In this document: positions 54,801-64,000 of the stretch, one piece after another
How positions within the stretch are numbered: the first letter of the stretch is position 1
Layout: every line of letters begins with the position of its first letter
Origin: Crotophaga sulcirostris
Lineage: Eukaryota > Chordata > Aves > Cuculiformes > Crotophagidae
NCBI GenBank assembly: GCA_013397455.1
Contig: VYZB01000387.1
Location: 704,087 to 768,086 of the forward strand
Reading direction: 5' to 3'
Length of the DNA stretch: 64,000 bases
Program-made: the position numbers and the translations under genes
Notes under the pieces: model-generated
Told to the model about the DNA's origin: nothing
The model's database searches: none
The model's input: the letters and a program-made list of their open reading frames with translations, nothing else

Positions 54801-56494
54801 ATATTGTCAATTTCAAAAAGGTTAGGCTAGTGACACTGATCGTAAATTCTGCCTTCCCTTTCCAGGAAACAAAATCTACCTACTAACAATCTGGGAATCT
54901 CCATGCAAACTCTCTGTTGTTGCAAAGGTTTGTAACACTGATAATATTTGGTTTTATTGCTTTTTCCTTTACATACAATTTAACTTTTTTTTTTAATCTT
55001 TAGATCTTAGCATTTATTAACACAAGCTGCTAAGTGTTTTCTGTCTTTATTTAGCAGTTGTTTTGTGGGCCCTCCAAAACTGCTTTCCAGTCAGCTGGTC
55101 CTGGGCTGACCCATATTGCTCTTTCCATCTTTCATTTACCGCACTGCTCTATTTTCAGAAAAACTGCACGGACAATTACATATCAACAAAGGCATGAACA
55201 CTCCCCTTCACAGTTCCCTTAGGACTGTGGGATGCATTTCACCGGGTCTCACGGACTTGTGAATGTTTAGGTTCCTCAGATGGTCTCAAATATGATGATC
55301 TTCTAGAATGGTGGGATTTTGTTCCCCCAGGCTTGTTCCCTTGAGACTCAGGGTCATGAGAGATGCAGGAAGAATTTTCAGAGGAAGAAACTAAAAATTA
55401 GACAAACAAAAAGCCACACTACAATGACCTACAACTATACTACCTTTAGGTGATGGAAACACTGTCCTGACTTAATGAACTTATTCTTGAAAGACATTTT
55501 ACAGGTAGATTACTCAGGATTATTAAAGATGGATTTTGCTCAATAGGAATTGGTTAGATGAAACATCCAATGGAAAAAGTAATACTCATAATTTCTATTA
55601 TCAAAGCACAACCCAAACATGAAAGAAGAGAGAAACTGCATTTGTAGGCATACCTTTGCTTAGAATTCTCATCCTTGTTAGAAATTTTGTAAAAGCCATA
55701 ATAGGTATCTGATAAATTAGACGAATATTCAATGTTGACAGTATAATTCTGGCCTACAAGGAGAGCCTCAGGAGCCATGATTGCAATCTGGTCATGTAAT
55801 GGATATTCCAAGAATTCAACTGGCTTTGCTTCATGCCCTCCTGCTGAACTAATGGTTGCCTTGCTGATATTAAGTCCTGAGCTGTGAAGCACGATCTTCC
55901 AAGTTACCTGGACGATGTTAACCACTATCTTCACAGAGCCTGCAAACTCTAGAGTAGTTAGGTTTGGCTGTAAGACAAGTTCATAATGCAGTGGTACAAC
56001 ATCACCAGGAAGTCTGATTTTTGCCCATGGAAATAGTTTCCCATTGGTTGCCAAAGGGTATATTAGTTCCATTGTATGATTTTTTTTATGGCAGCCTTCT
56101 TTGGTAAAGGTACATTTGGGAAGAAGATAAATCACCACTATTAATAAAACTGCAATCACAAGAACAACAGTGCAAACCACCATGGACCTCACAGAGGGCA
56201 CCGAACATGATCCATTTGGATTTTGCCTATAGGCAGACATGTTATTTCGGAGATCTGAGCTTCTATTCATGAAGGACATCCCCAGCAATTTTGCTGATGA
56301 CTCATAATCCTCTTCATCATCGTCCATTTCATGTTCTCCAAGGCCACGCACCAAGAGTCGGGAGCTCCGTGGCTCATATTCCACATCGTCAGGTTCCAGG
56401 GGATGTAAGCTAGGTTCTTTTGCCAAGTCAACCACATCAGGATCTTCTTCAAACATACTGTTTTCAATCATATTCCTGGGTAACTGAATTCGAT
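24703..56494 (-). CDS. LNPEP: LNPEP (IRAP, oxytocinase): coding exons 2-18, 5' partial
   Basis: LNPEP is a type II membrane M1 zinc aminopeptidase that trims oxytocin, vasopressin, angiotensin peptides and antigenic peptides, and travels in GLUT4 storage vesicles. Seventeen exons totalling 3,056 nt join in frame; adding a 19-nt first exon as in mammals gives 1,024 residues (human 1,025). Numbering below assumes that. The cytoplasmic tail keeps the dileucines Leu53-54 (SRLLVRG) and Leu76-77 (AKLLGM) and the acidic DDDEEDYE. A membrane segment spans about 111-132. The lumenal peptidase has GAMEN (428-432), HELAH (464-468) with Glu487 18 residues on (zinc site), and transition-state Tyr549. A C-terminal helical ERAP1-like domain follows. 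The first exon and promoter lie beyond 64,000. Every splice junction is GT/AG and no frame is broken. Confidence 0.97.
25767..25848 (-). CDS. LNPEP: LNPEP exon 17
   Basis: Residues 954-981 ([20 protein letters not shown]). Acceptor tatttcag. The donor gttggt departs from consensus at +3 and +4, the weakest donor in the gene together with that of exon 6. Confidence 0.92.
26854..26994 (-). CDS. LNPEP: LNPEP exon 16
   Basis: Residues 907-953 ([31 protein letters not shown]). Acceptor tcttttag, donor gtaagg. Confidence 0.96.
27780..27941 (-). CDS. LNPEP: LNPEP exon 15
   Basis: Residues 853-906 ([34 protein letters not shown]). Acceptor ccctgtag, donor gtatga. Confidence 0.95.
28611..28795 (-). 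CDS. LNPEP: LNPEP exon 14
   Basis: Residues 792-852 ([29 protein letters not shown]). The two Cys of FACTH and RNCST match a disulfide-forming pair in the family. Acceptor tcctttag, donor gtatca. Confidence 0.96.
30141..30297 (-). CDS. LNPEP: LNPEP exon 13
   Basis: Residues 739-791 of the helical C-domain ([30 protein letters not shown]). Acceptor gacctatag, donor gtatgc. Confidence 0.96.
31046..31226 (-). CDS. LNPEP: LNPEP exon 12
   Basis: Residues 679-738 ([37 protein letters not shown]). Acceptor ccattag, donor gtaaga. Confidence 0.96.
31395..31669 (+). mobile_element. CR1 LINE 3' fragment, ATACTGTG-tailed
   Basis: Starts 'ccctacgaggagcgactgag', passes 'agcctggagaagaggaggct' and ends 'taatactgtgatactgtga'. 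Antisense to LNPEP, in intron 11. It lacks a stretch usually present between the 'ggaggttgtag' and 'gtggtggagtcactgt' blocks, so it carries an internal deletion. Confidence 0.92.
31847..31862. repeat. (AC)8 microsatellite
   Basis: Eight perfect AC units followed by imperfect GTACATATATAT; LNPEP intron 11. A similar (AC)7 tract lies at 52,914-52,927 in intron 2. Confidence 0.9.
31898..31985. repeat. Dispersed duplicate, copy A
   Basis: About 88 bp that recurs, diverged, at 32,734-32,825. Shared anchors are 'agtggaatattctg' and 'caagaagta'. Copy A is followed by sequence resembling the U5 end of the retroviral element ('ttagagagtttatttcc', 'ggcattttcggtatcaa', to about 32,025). Confidence 0.75.
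32734..32825. repeat. Dispersed duplicate, copy B
   Basis: Second copy of the segment at 31,898-31,985, in the same orientation about 840 bp away. The U5-like extension of copy A is absent. Confidence 0.75.
32943..33131 (-). mobile_element. CR1 LINE 3' fragment, antisense
   Basis: On + it reads 'cacacagtataaccaggttg', 'gagacctccaagatcatcaa' and 'aaaccatggcactcagtgcc', the complement of a CR1 end. A 12-bp internal duplication 'caacctataagc' is visible at about 33,000-33,024. LNPEP intron 11. Confidence 0.9.
33157..34761 (+). mobile_element. Internally deleted endogenous retrovirus, antisense to LNPEP
   Basis: A probable 5' LTR (left edge uncertain, about 33,157) has AATAAA at 33,396-33,401 and ends in CA at 33,468-33,469. 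Two bases later comes an 18-nt primer-binding-site candidate beginning TGGCGACTC (33,472-33,489), complementary to a tRNA ending TCGCCA, as some arginine tRNAs do. A leader follows, then short gag-like remnants (about 34,210-34,400), then env-like remnant sequence near 34,590-34,700, with no room for pol. 'cgaaaacaagtcttaga' recurs at 33,423 and 34,713, marking a truncated 3' LTR. Frames are broken by stops and shifts; no intact protein is encoded. Confidence 0.75.
34907..34995 (-). CDS. LNPEP: LNPEP exon 11
   Basis: Residues 649-678 ([18 protein letters not shown]), part of the beta-sandwich. It contains a Cys663/Cys668 pair around an NFT glycosylation sequon; I recall no cysteines at these positions in human. 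Acceptor tctttgcag, donor gtatgt. Confidence 0.92.
35234..35693 (-). mobile_element. Outer CR1 LINE, part 1 (antisense)
   Basis: Starts 'tcacagaatcacagaattg', the complement of a CR1 tail, and continues through CR1 3' sequence to 'ttcatttctttcttgtgctg'. There it is interrupted by a second CR1. It resumes at about 35,958. LNPEP intron 10. Confidence 0.93.
35694..35957 (+). mobile_element. Inner CR1 LINE inserted into another CR1
   Basis: Opposite orientation to its host. It runs from 'gtgacaggtgacaggtaatg' through 'gaaagggtggtcaggcactg' to the tail 'gattctatgattctgtg'. The host reads through continuously once this segment is removed, so it is the younger insertion. Confidence 0.92.
35958..36456 (-). 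mobile_element. Outer CR1 LINE, part 2 (antisense)
   Basis: Continuation of the CR1 from 35,234-35,693, beginning 'ccctggagctggaagcagg'. It includes 'cctgctggccacg' and 'cacatcactcagcttgg', belonging to the reverse-transcriptase C-terminal part of CR1 ORF2. Short antisense frames (35,936-36,139; 36,227-36,442) are its remnants. Confidence 0.92.
37831..37991 (-). CDS. LNPEP: LNPEP exon 10
   Basis: Residues 596-648 plus two bases ([20 protein letters not shown]), the end of the catalytic domain and start of the beta-sandwich. Acceptor ttttacag, donor gttagt. Confidence 0.94.
41020..41340. repeat. CT-rich low-complexity block
   Basis: About 320 bp dominated by C and T on the + strand (CTCTCTCT, CTTCCCCC, TCACTCTC), purine-rich on the LNPEP sense strand. 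It stays open in all three forward frames (82-133 codons) because of composition only. LNPEP intron 9. Confidence 0.85.
41833..41964 (-). CDS. LNPEP: LNPEP exon 9
   Basis: Residues 552-595 ([30 protein letters not shown]). Acceptor tcctaaag, donor gtatca. Confidence 0.96.
42111..42289. repeat. 87-bp tandem duplication
   Basis: Two adjacent diverged copies, starting 'cagttgccttggaaaaatat' (42,111) and 'cagttgctttggtaaaaat' (42,198). Both continue with a T-run, 'gctaatata' and 'tttttccca'. LNPEP intron 8, about 150 bp past the exon 9 acceptor side. Confidence 0.85.
44378..44440. repeat. 21-bp unit, three perfect tandem copies
   Basis: Three identical 21-bp units beginning CTTTTCTTAAC and ending TTGTTACAGT (44,378-44,398; 44,399-44,419; 44,420-44,440). 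LNPEP intron 8. Confidence 0.97.
44751..44882 (-). CDS. LNPEP: LNPEP exon 8
   Basis: Residues 508-551 ([31 protein letters not shown]). Transition-state Tyr549 is at 44,757-44,759. Acceptor ctcttctag, donor gtaact. Confidence 0.95.
46638..46751 (-). CDS. LNPEP: LNPEP exon 7 (third zinc ligand)
   Basis: Residues 470-507 ([27 protein letters not shown]). Glu487, the third zinc ligand, is at 46,698-46,700. Acceptor tttcatag, donor gtaagt. Confidence 0.97.
46980..47028. repeat. Polypurine/polypyrimidine tract next to LNPEP exon 6
   Basis: Almost pure G/A on + (GGGAAGGGGAACGGGAAGGG and onward), hence C/T on the LNPEP sense strand. It begins 29 nt into intron 6. Repeated G3-4 runs could form a quadruplex and the mirror symmetry a triplex. 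Confidence 0.9.
47058..47212 (-). CDS. LNPEP: LNPEP exon 6 (GAMEN and HEXXH)
   Basis: Residues 418-469. GAMEN is at 47,169-47,183 and the zinc-binding HELAH at 47,061-47,075, one codon before the donor. The donor gtacta lacks G at +5 and is weak. A long pyrimidine tract on the sense strand starts 29 nt into the intron. Confidence 0.97.
47850..47970 (-). CDS. LNPEP: LNPEP exon 5
   Basis: Residues 378-417 ([34 protein letters not shown]). Acceptor ggacctag, donor gtaagt. Ends after base 1 of codon 418. Confidence 0.94.
48715..48846 (-). CDS. LNPEP: LNPEP exon 4
   Basis: Residues 334-377, with QDEF and [14 protein letters not shown] of the N-domain/catalytic junction. Acceptor tctgcag-type (ttcacctgcag), donor gtatgt, whole codons. 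Confidence 0.95.
48847..52693 (-). other. LNPEP intron 3
   Basis: A 3.8-kb intron with several short frames of 60-100 codons that lack splice logic or similarity. No repeat recognised. Confidence 0.5.
52694..52832 (-). CDS. LNPEP: LNPEP exon 3
   Basis: Residues 287-333, including the M1-family block [20 protein letters not shown]. Acceptor ccattag, donor gtatct. Confidence 0.96.
53632..53680. repeat. (GTTT)n / ATCT microsatellite
   Basis: About seven GTTT units, slightly interrupted, followed by TATTTATCTATCTA; LNPEP intron 2. Confidence 0.9.
55654..56494 (-). CDS. LNPEP: LNPEP exon 2 (tail, TM, N-domain)
   Basis: 841 nt encoding residues 7-286. It holds the cytoplasmic tail from DRIQLPRNM with both dileucine motifs, the transmembrane segment ([20 protein letters not shown]) and the start of the lumenal N-domain ([11 protein letters not shown]). 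Acceptor ttttttag, donor gtatgc. The open frame running upstream of the acceptor is intron. Confidence 0.97.
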
Positions 56495-59400
56495 CTAAAA
56501 AAGAAAAGACCACATATTGCAAGATAAACAAAAGATGTGATTACAATATCACAAAGACAGGTTACTGAATTACAGAATGAGAAACACGTCTACAGCACGT
56601 TCAAGAGCCCTTCAATTTTCTGTCTCGAGTTTCTGTCCAGAAAACACATTTGTGCTTTTCTGCCTACTGCAATTTTTTTTGTTCAATATCTTCAAAAGGA
56701 TGCTTCCATTGTGCATACTCAATCACATCTTGCACCATAACTGAGCATTGATCATATATATCACTGCATTGCACTCCCACTTCATCAATGTTAATGTCTT
56801 GGCTTCATTTTCACTACCCTAGTGAACTATATCTGTTCTCAGATAAATTAGGTAAGATGCAATATTCTTTATATTGCAGAGTAAAGCATGGGCAGCCAGT
56901 GTATTTCTAGACATGTTTCTAAATATGCTAATTACTGAATTCTTTAATAGGGGAGAAAATATGTCAGTGTGCTGGCAGCTACACAAACACAATATCCATT
57001 TGATATTTTTAAGTTTTTTCACACATATCCTGAAAACAGAAAAAATATTTCTCACATAAAAATGGTGGTATAAAAAGCACAGTTCCAATTGATACCTTCA
57101 CTTAAGATCTAGCTCATACAACCCTGAAACAATCTATACAGGTAAGAAGTTAAATCAGCATCAATTAGACTATTTGTCTTCAGAAAATTTGTCCTTAACA
57201 GATAACCGATCACTGAACATAAAAGAAAAATCAATACCAAATTTTAAAAGCATATTCTCGTATTCTACATGTAGTTATATTTTAATCAAACTTCCAGTCA
57301 TTTCTATAATCATTTCTGTAAAATATTATCTTTCAGCTCATCTGCTCAGTGGAAATTGGAAAAGATTACAAACACTGTTGGAAAGAAGTATATCTAGGGA
57401 ACAGGACATGGACATCCAAATGTAGCCAACTTAGGAGCAAGGGATTTTTTTTCATACTGTATTTAATCCAAAGCATTATAAACAACATAGAAAGTATGTC
57501 AATTGGGTTTTGTTGAGATAGGGCAGTTGTCTAGAGAACAAAAAATTCAAATGGAAAAACCATCTACATGGACATTTCTCTCCCCTAAGAAATAAAAAAT
57601 CCCATTACCAACTTTTGGGGGCCTTGAAATTACAGTTAATTTGAATTAGTCCCCTGTTGCAAGTTCTGTCTAAAGGGCTAAAATAAATTTTTATCCAACT
57701 GCAAGGCTTCAGAAATGAAACTAATCTCTTTCACACATGAAGGTCTACTGCTAACTGAACAATAATCATATCATGCCTATATCCCCCACATTCTATGTTT
57801 TCAGAATAAGAAAGATAATTTTTTCTTTGGGTCTAAACATACTGAAAAGTAGGTTGACTTTTATTAATTTCTGACAAGAATGTACATTTTCCCAATCTAT
57901 ATACAGCCTAAAGTAACAGCGTTTCTATAATAAATTACTGGTTTTATCTATATGGCTAAGCTTCCATCCAGCAATTGAGGATATTATTATACAGAAATAA
58001 ATTATATTAATAATTTCAAGAACTTCAATACAGCTGTTTGACAAGACTTAAAATGCTGAAACAGACTAATGGAAGATATTGAGAGAGTGAAGATTTATGG
58101 GTTGGTAGTAGGTAGCTTTTCCCCTCCCCCCTTTTTTTTATTAAAGTCAAGTTTCTGTACAGCTGAAAGTCTAAAGATGAAAATGAAACATCTTGAAGAA
58201 CACACGGCAAGAAACTTCAAACCAGATTTTACTCTAAAATGTATCAAGAGTTCCTCTTTCAAGCCCAAAAGTTCAGAAAACTGTGTCAGTAGCCATAACT
58301 GAAAAGGATGGAGCAAGAATTCTTATTCTAGCCCACATTCTACCACGTTTTTCTTTCTGTGTGATAACTGTGTATTAAACTTCTAGTAATACCTGCCTGC
58401 CACGTATTTCAGAGTTAGACTGACAGATTATTCAGATACCTTCAAAACAAATACTAGTTTCACAAATCAGCATCTTGCATCTCAAACAAAACACTAGTGT
58501 TATTTTAAGAAAGATCAACCTTGACCATTTCTCTGCAAAGGCCCTAATACAGGAAAAAAAAGAAAAAAAAAATCCTACACCACAGAAGTCAGTAAGATGG
58601 TCAGTACACTGGCCAATCTGAACAAGCAATATGAAGTTGGGTGAAAGCAATGAGTTTGCTGGAATCTGGATCTACGTGCTCACTCTTTGTCCCATTGTAA
58701 ACATGCTACTCTGCCTAGCAATAGGATCACAGGGTCACAAGATACCTGAGGCTGGAAGTGATTTCAGGAGGTCCTCTATATGACAACCTCCAGACAAAAG
58801 CACCTTCTAAAAACTTCTGTCCTTAATGGCATTTCCCAGTAGAGTGCTCATGTTCCAGCCTTCAGGCTTTGGTTGCAGTTCAGTGGTCCAGCACTAGGTC
58901 TCTGCATAGGAGCATGTGCACTCATGTATCACATTGCAGTCCTCATGGAGTAACGGAAGAGGACAGAAAGCTAAGTTACAAGTGAAAACACATAGACAAA
59001 CTAGTAAAGAAAAAAAAAAGTGGAAAGATAAAAGAACTGTGCAATGGAAGCTCTTTTACAATTCCTTTAGGCAAGAATAGTTTATCAAGAATTCACTGAA
59101 CTATTTCTAGCAGAGATTCTTGTTGATTACTCCCTCAGCTGGCTGCTTTTCAAACCTACTGACTAGCCTCAAATAAATTTGAAAACAGACTCATGGCAAA
59201 TTTCTTCAAGTCCCAAAGAAATCCCACCCCAAAACAACCAGCTGCTGCTGGAAGGAACCCAAATCAATATCTGCTATGTAGAAAAGGCAGGTATTAAGAC
59301 TCACATCTTAACCACTCCAAAAGGTGGCAGCCAATCAGTACACAGCTCCAAGCCCAGCCATGGCACGTGCTGCTGCATGGCCAGCAAAAGAGGTAGAAGA

Positions 59401-62400
59401 CAGGGGAGGCACTGCAGAGGGAAGGAGGAGAAAGACAAAGAGCATAAATCTGGCAGAAAGTAGGCTTCATCAGATCTGCTACTCATTGCTTTTTCAAGAG
59501 CTTATTGTCTAATACGTTTCTTCTAAAGCCAACTATTTTAATATTTTCAAAGTTGCATGCAGGTACTAGTAACATTTTTAGTCATAAAGAATTCTACAAA
59601 AAATCCCAAACAGAAACTAAGAGACAAAAGCTAAAAAAGTTAGTTTCAAGGCAATTCACAGTTTTAATACTTAAGAGAAGTTTAACAACAGTTAAAACTA
59701 ATTTCTATGGAGGTATTTGCAAAAATTGGAAGCAAAGCCCTGGTTGTTCTGTAGTGCTGAAAATCTGTAAGATCAAACTCTACTGAAGATCAAGGGCATC
59801 ACCACACTACTATTCTCCACTGAAAAGCATATAGACAAAGTATCAAAAGGTTACTTGGAGTTATTTATGCTGATATATGCATCCACAGAAGCGTAGAAGT
59901 GAGGCTATTTTTTTGGAGAGGAACTACTTTAAACACGTTTAAAGCTTTAGGTACTCAGATAAGCTCTGGACTATTTGCTTCCTTATGGTTCACCGGAATT
60001 TATAATACCATAGCATCAGTTATCAATCATGTGAACTGAACTCTTGTGACCTTTCAGTTTCAATCCATGAGGTGCTATACAATATGAGCTAAAAAGCCCA
60101 TAAGAAGGACAAAAAATGGTATTCTTAAACTGAAACAAGCCATAAGGAATAAATAGTAGCCTGAGGAACATGATTGCAACCACATTATTTCTGTCATCTT
60201 TAACACCAAGTATGGTCAAGAGGCAAACATTCCCATTGTTAAACATACTAAAAGCCCATTAATTCAAATATTCAAGCAGATTAATTCAGATTCCAAATAT
60301 GACACAGGAAAAACTACTATCACTGCAAGACTAGGAAACAACCTCTAAAGAAGCTATATGGTTCCAGTGAACTACCACTGCCATGCCAGAACCTACCAGC
60401 GCACTAGAGACAATTCTGATCACACTAGTCCACAATTAAGGAAGTTTTGATCTAAGCTGCTAAAATGCACTACAAAAATTATCTTCATCAAGTACGGCAG
60501 TTTAAATCTAAATCTTTACTGAGAGCAAGGAGGTAAAATAGGGTTGAGTCTTGTTACTCCCTAATTATCACTAATAAATTACACTAAAAGCTTAAACACA
60601 ACCAAGTAGAAGTTATTTTACACAATTCTCCCACAAATTTGTAATCTGAAAATTAGAGATTTTCAACATCTTCCTCAATACTATCATCGCATCTAGCAAA
60701 GAACAATATGAATACTCACAGTTCAGAAAGAATCCTGAGAAGAGTTACGAGCTTAAAAACTAAATGTCATAGACTAATCCAGAAAGCCAATCCTCCTAAT
60801 ACTGCAAAGCTGAAGGCAGGTAGACATTTTCTCAAAATCAATGGTTTTGGAAAAGTTTCTTTAGAGCTGCCTCCTGCAACGCAGATGCCCAAAAACCTCT
60901 TGCAACATATCTCCTCATTACAATATTCGGGGGACCATAACAAGCCCAGTTTGTTGTTTTCTGTAAAGAAGACAAAACGCTTAGACATGAAATCCAAATG
61001 CAGTTTACAACAGGACAAACCAATAGTAAAAAAAGCTTGCTGTATGCCTTGCATGCTTTGCTAACGTGAACAGTATAGCCGCGTACTATAGTGGCATGAC
61101 TTAAAGACACAACAGTGAGTAATTAAACTGACCAAGCTAAACAGAAGGAAGCCCTTTATCTTGTTCCTAGAAGACTTATCTCTTTCACTCCTATATCATT
61201 CCACAAATTAGTCTTTTAACATACCAAGCAACTTTACGAAAATACTCAAGTTCAGTATAAAAAAAAAAAAGGTGATGTAGGGATGATCAGGGGCTGCAGT
61301 AAGACTATCTAGTGTTTGCTCCACCTATTTAATTTTTCTGAAGAGATCCATTCCCATTAATAAGGGCAATGTAAGTTTTCACCTGATGTGTGAAAGCCTC
61401 AGGCAACAACAAGTAATGAACTTCAGCATGTGCAGCAATGAAGTACCTTACAATGTTTTCCATTTGGAATCCATTACAAATATTCTGTAGAACACGAAAA
61501 GTAATTTTTTCTTTATTTTTCAGAGTCAGTATCTTCCTATAAAGCTACCGAAACCCCTTTATAATGCTAGAATTATGTTCTTTTCCCTTGCAAAACAAAA
61601 TCAGCAGTCTCTTGGCCATCAGAATTCATGTCCGAGTATCTTATCTCGGAATTGAAATCTCACCATTCAAAATTCTTATGTGAATCTAAGCAACCCATTC
61701 CTCTAGCTCATTCCTTTTTAAAAAGCTCAAAGGCAACTGTTCTTTTTTTCACCTTTGCATATTCTAATAAAGAGATTAGAATTTTAAGACCGCACAATTT
61801 AAACCAAATAAATCCTATTGGTAGATTCAGACAGATTGTTGCCACTTTCTGAGACTGAAGTTCAGCACATCCGCATCTTCAAATAATGAGCAGGTATCAC
61901 ACAATATTTTTACTGAAAGAAACATTAAAAGAATTACAGTAGCACATTTTGTAGCAACCGAACCCTTACTGCAGGGATAAGGATAGGAAACTTTCCGTTA
62001 ACCTGGAATAATCTAGAAGCCAAACAATTATTCGGTAGCATCTTGTCAGATACCAAAAGATGCAGCACAACTCTACAACCCAGAGTAAATGGCCCTGTAC
62101 ACAGTGTGCCTACTAGCTGGAGTAAAAACTAATTTCCACAGAATGTAAACTATTGCAGTTGCATTTAAATAACGGGAACGAGGCTGTGGAGTTACTGCTG
62201 TCCAAAAATAGGCATCTACTAATCTGTTGATGTGTTCTGTGGCTGTCTATCAGGAAGGAACACAGAAATGCTATGAACAAGATATCTGTTTTGCTACCTG
62301 ACTTGCTACTGAGCAACTCACCATTATTACAGCAAACCATAATTTTGTCCAGCGATTTCAGGAATAGCTCTGCGTTTTGACAATGGAATTAACGAGCCCA

Positions 62401-64000
62401 TAATATTCTTATACATACCTAACTCTTATGTCCAACATTGAAAGCACCGTTTTTTTCTTAGCAGAAGCAGCTGCTGACCAAACAGCAAATTCCACAGACA
62501 AACCACATGGATTTTGTTCCTACTAAATTCTGGGTGCATTTGCTAAGACCATTCAGCAGGCCAAAAAGCAACTCTGAGGTGTTTTTTAACTATTAAAGAT
62601 CTATTTTATGTTCATGTACCTGCTTAAATGCCACCTTTTCTAGAAGTAGTGTTGAAACACTTGCAATATGAATACATGAATGAACTTGCTACCACAATGG
62701 TGTATCTGGGAAAAAGGTGCTAGCAGGAACAAATATACTGCCAAACAGTCTAATGTCAAAAGAACAAGGGACCTACTATTCCTTAAGCACTGGAAAATTT
62801 GTTTTACACTCCTAATTTTTAGCTAACAGCATAAAGCTATTTGTACAGGACTCCAAGAAAAGATCTGAAGCACTTACTATGCAAATACACTGAACATGGC
62901 AGGCAAGCACACTTCCATTGGACAGATGTATTGTCATAAAAATAGTAAGGCTGGTTATAGCACATGGAAGCTGATCTTCTCTCCTTTATTTGGACTTTGG
63001 AACTAGTAACAAAAGAAAGAAATGTGCCAGTGCAGGTTAAAGCAGCTCACTGTTATATAGCCATGAACAAAAAGACGATCAAAATGCTACTGCTCTTTAA
63101 GTTATTTAACCCTTGCCAGTAAATAACATTATGTCACATGGAAGAGCCAATAAATAAACTGCAGAAACGAGGACACACATGAAGTCACTGCACTAATATC
63201 AAAAGCAGTATATTCAGTACAACCATGTTCCCAGTAAAAGTGAAAAAAAGATTCAAAATTAGATATCAGAGAATGTTTGCATTAAAACTTAAAATTCATA
63301 TATTGCTTAGTGAAATAACAGTTCTCATCATATCTGAGGAAAAAAATAATTGGAAGCACTCCACAATTTAAAAAACTCAAACTATTATAGCCAAGAGAAT
63401 GTATGAAATTTTTCCGTTACACTTGGAGTGTCTTTAAATGATAATGTGAACTATGCAGTTGCCTACACAGACATGGCACTAGAAATTTTTTAATAGGTGT
63501 GCCTGCAATACAGTTCTTTTAAGAAAAGGATGGATAGGTTACTTACAGTACAGTCTTTATCTGTATTTATGAGAGGAAAACAAACATACACCTACTTCAG
63601 GTTTATATAGTGAAATTTCTCACATACACCTTATATCTTCAGTTCCTTCAAGCTACAGACAAGAACAACATAAAATGCAGGAGCCAAAAAAAAATAAAGG
63701 ATCTTGTGTCATATATTCTGAATGCAAGAAGGGGGAAAACAAGTTATGGGAAAACAGAATAAGTAATAGTTAGCAAGCTTTCAGAAATGTTCTGAGTTTG
63801 TTAAGATGCAATTAAGATATATAAAATACCAGTTTTTATTTAAGATTTAAAATAAGTCTGCATTTTAAATGTACAAACCGTTAAGTTTGTCATTAGAAAA
63901 AAAATATTCTTAATGCACAGGAGGAGAAAGGCTAGACGTGCCCACAGAAACAAAAATGTAATTGTCCAAATTAAATAGTTATCTAAAATCTGTATAAGGA
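56495..64000 (-). other. LNPEP intron 1 (partial)
   Basis: 7.5 kb of AT-rich sequence with no CpG island, so the LNPEP promoter and first coding exon must lie further right. Frames of up to 118 codons occur but none looks like a protein. One old CR1-like patch is listed separately. Confidence 0.7.
58718..58885 (-). mobile_element. Old degenerate CR1-like patch
   Basis: 'ggatcacagggtcacaagat', 'gaggctggaagtgatttcag' and 'gaggtcctctatatgacaac' follow the pattern of an antisense CR1 3' end, but heavily diverged and short. Confidence 0.5.

Noticed and set aside
56495..56531. Upstream ATG giving an alternative LNPEP N-terminus (MFILQYVV...)
   Set aside because: The frame runs through the exon 2 acceptor into intron; mammalian-type exon 1 joins at 56,494.
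60708..61064. 118-codon + frame in LNPEP intron 1
   Set aside because: No recognisable domain, no splice or promoter context, and competing frames on the other strand.

Overview
This is a stretch of vertebrate nuclear genome, almost certainly from a bird. Two genes are split into many short exons with GT/AG introns. The background is AT-rich with one sharp CpG island. The dominant interspersed repeat is CR1, the LINE family that dominates bird genomes, recognisable by its ATTCTATG-type 3' ends. The species cannot be read from the sequence.

Layout. 1-2.5 kb is non-coding flank with one CR1. 2.5-3.2 kb is a CpG-island promoter. 2,994-17,661 (+ strand) is a complete ten-exon RIOK2 coding region of 540 codons plus stop, for the atypical RIO kinase/ATPase of late 40S ribosome maturation. 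17.7-24.7 kb is the gap between two convergent genes. It holds the RIOK2 3' end, a degenerate telomere-like tandem repeat field (about 20.93-22.26 kb) and probably the LNPEP 3' UTR. 24,703-56,494 (- strand) holds coding exons 2-18 of LNPEP (IRAP/oxytocinase), a type II membrane zinc aminopeptidase; all 17 exons join in frame. 56.5-64 kb is LNPEP intron 1. The tiny first coding exon and the LNPEP promoter lie beyond the right edge.

Mobile elements sit in introns and flanks: at least seven CR1 copies, one of them nested inside another in LNPEP intron 10; an internally deleted endogenous retrovirus antisense in LNPEP intron 11; and a probable LTR in sense orientation in RIOK2 intron 1. Simple repeats, a 21-bp triplicate and an 87-bp tandem duplication are also intronic.

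The two genes have unrelated jobs (ribosome assembly; peptide-hormone and antigen trimming) and share only their neighbourhood. Compared with the mammalian order LNPEP-LIX1-RIOK2, no LIX1 coding sequence is seen between them. I found no new multi-gene system. The most useful leads are the convergent repeat field, the nested and rearranged elements, and a weak splice donor next to a long pyrimidine tract after the LNPEP exon that carries the catalytic motifs.
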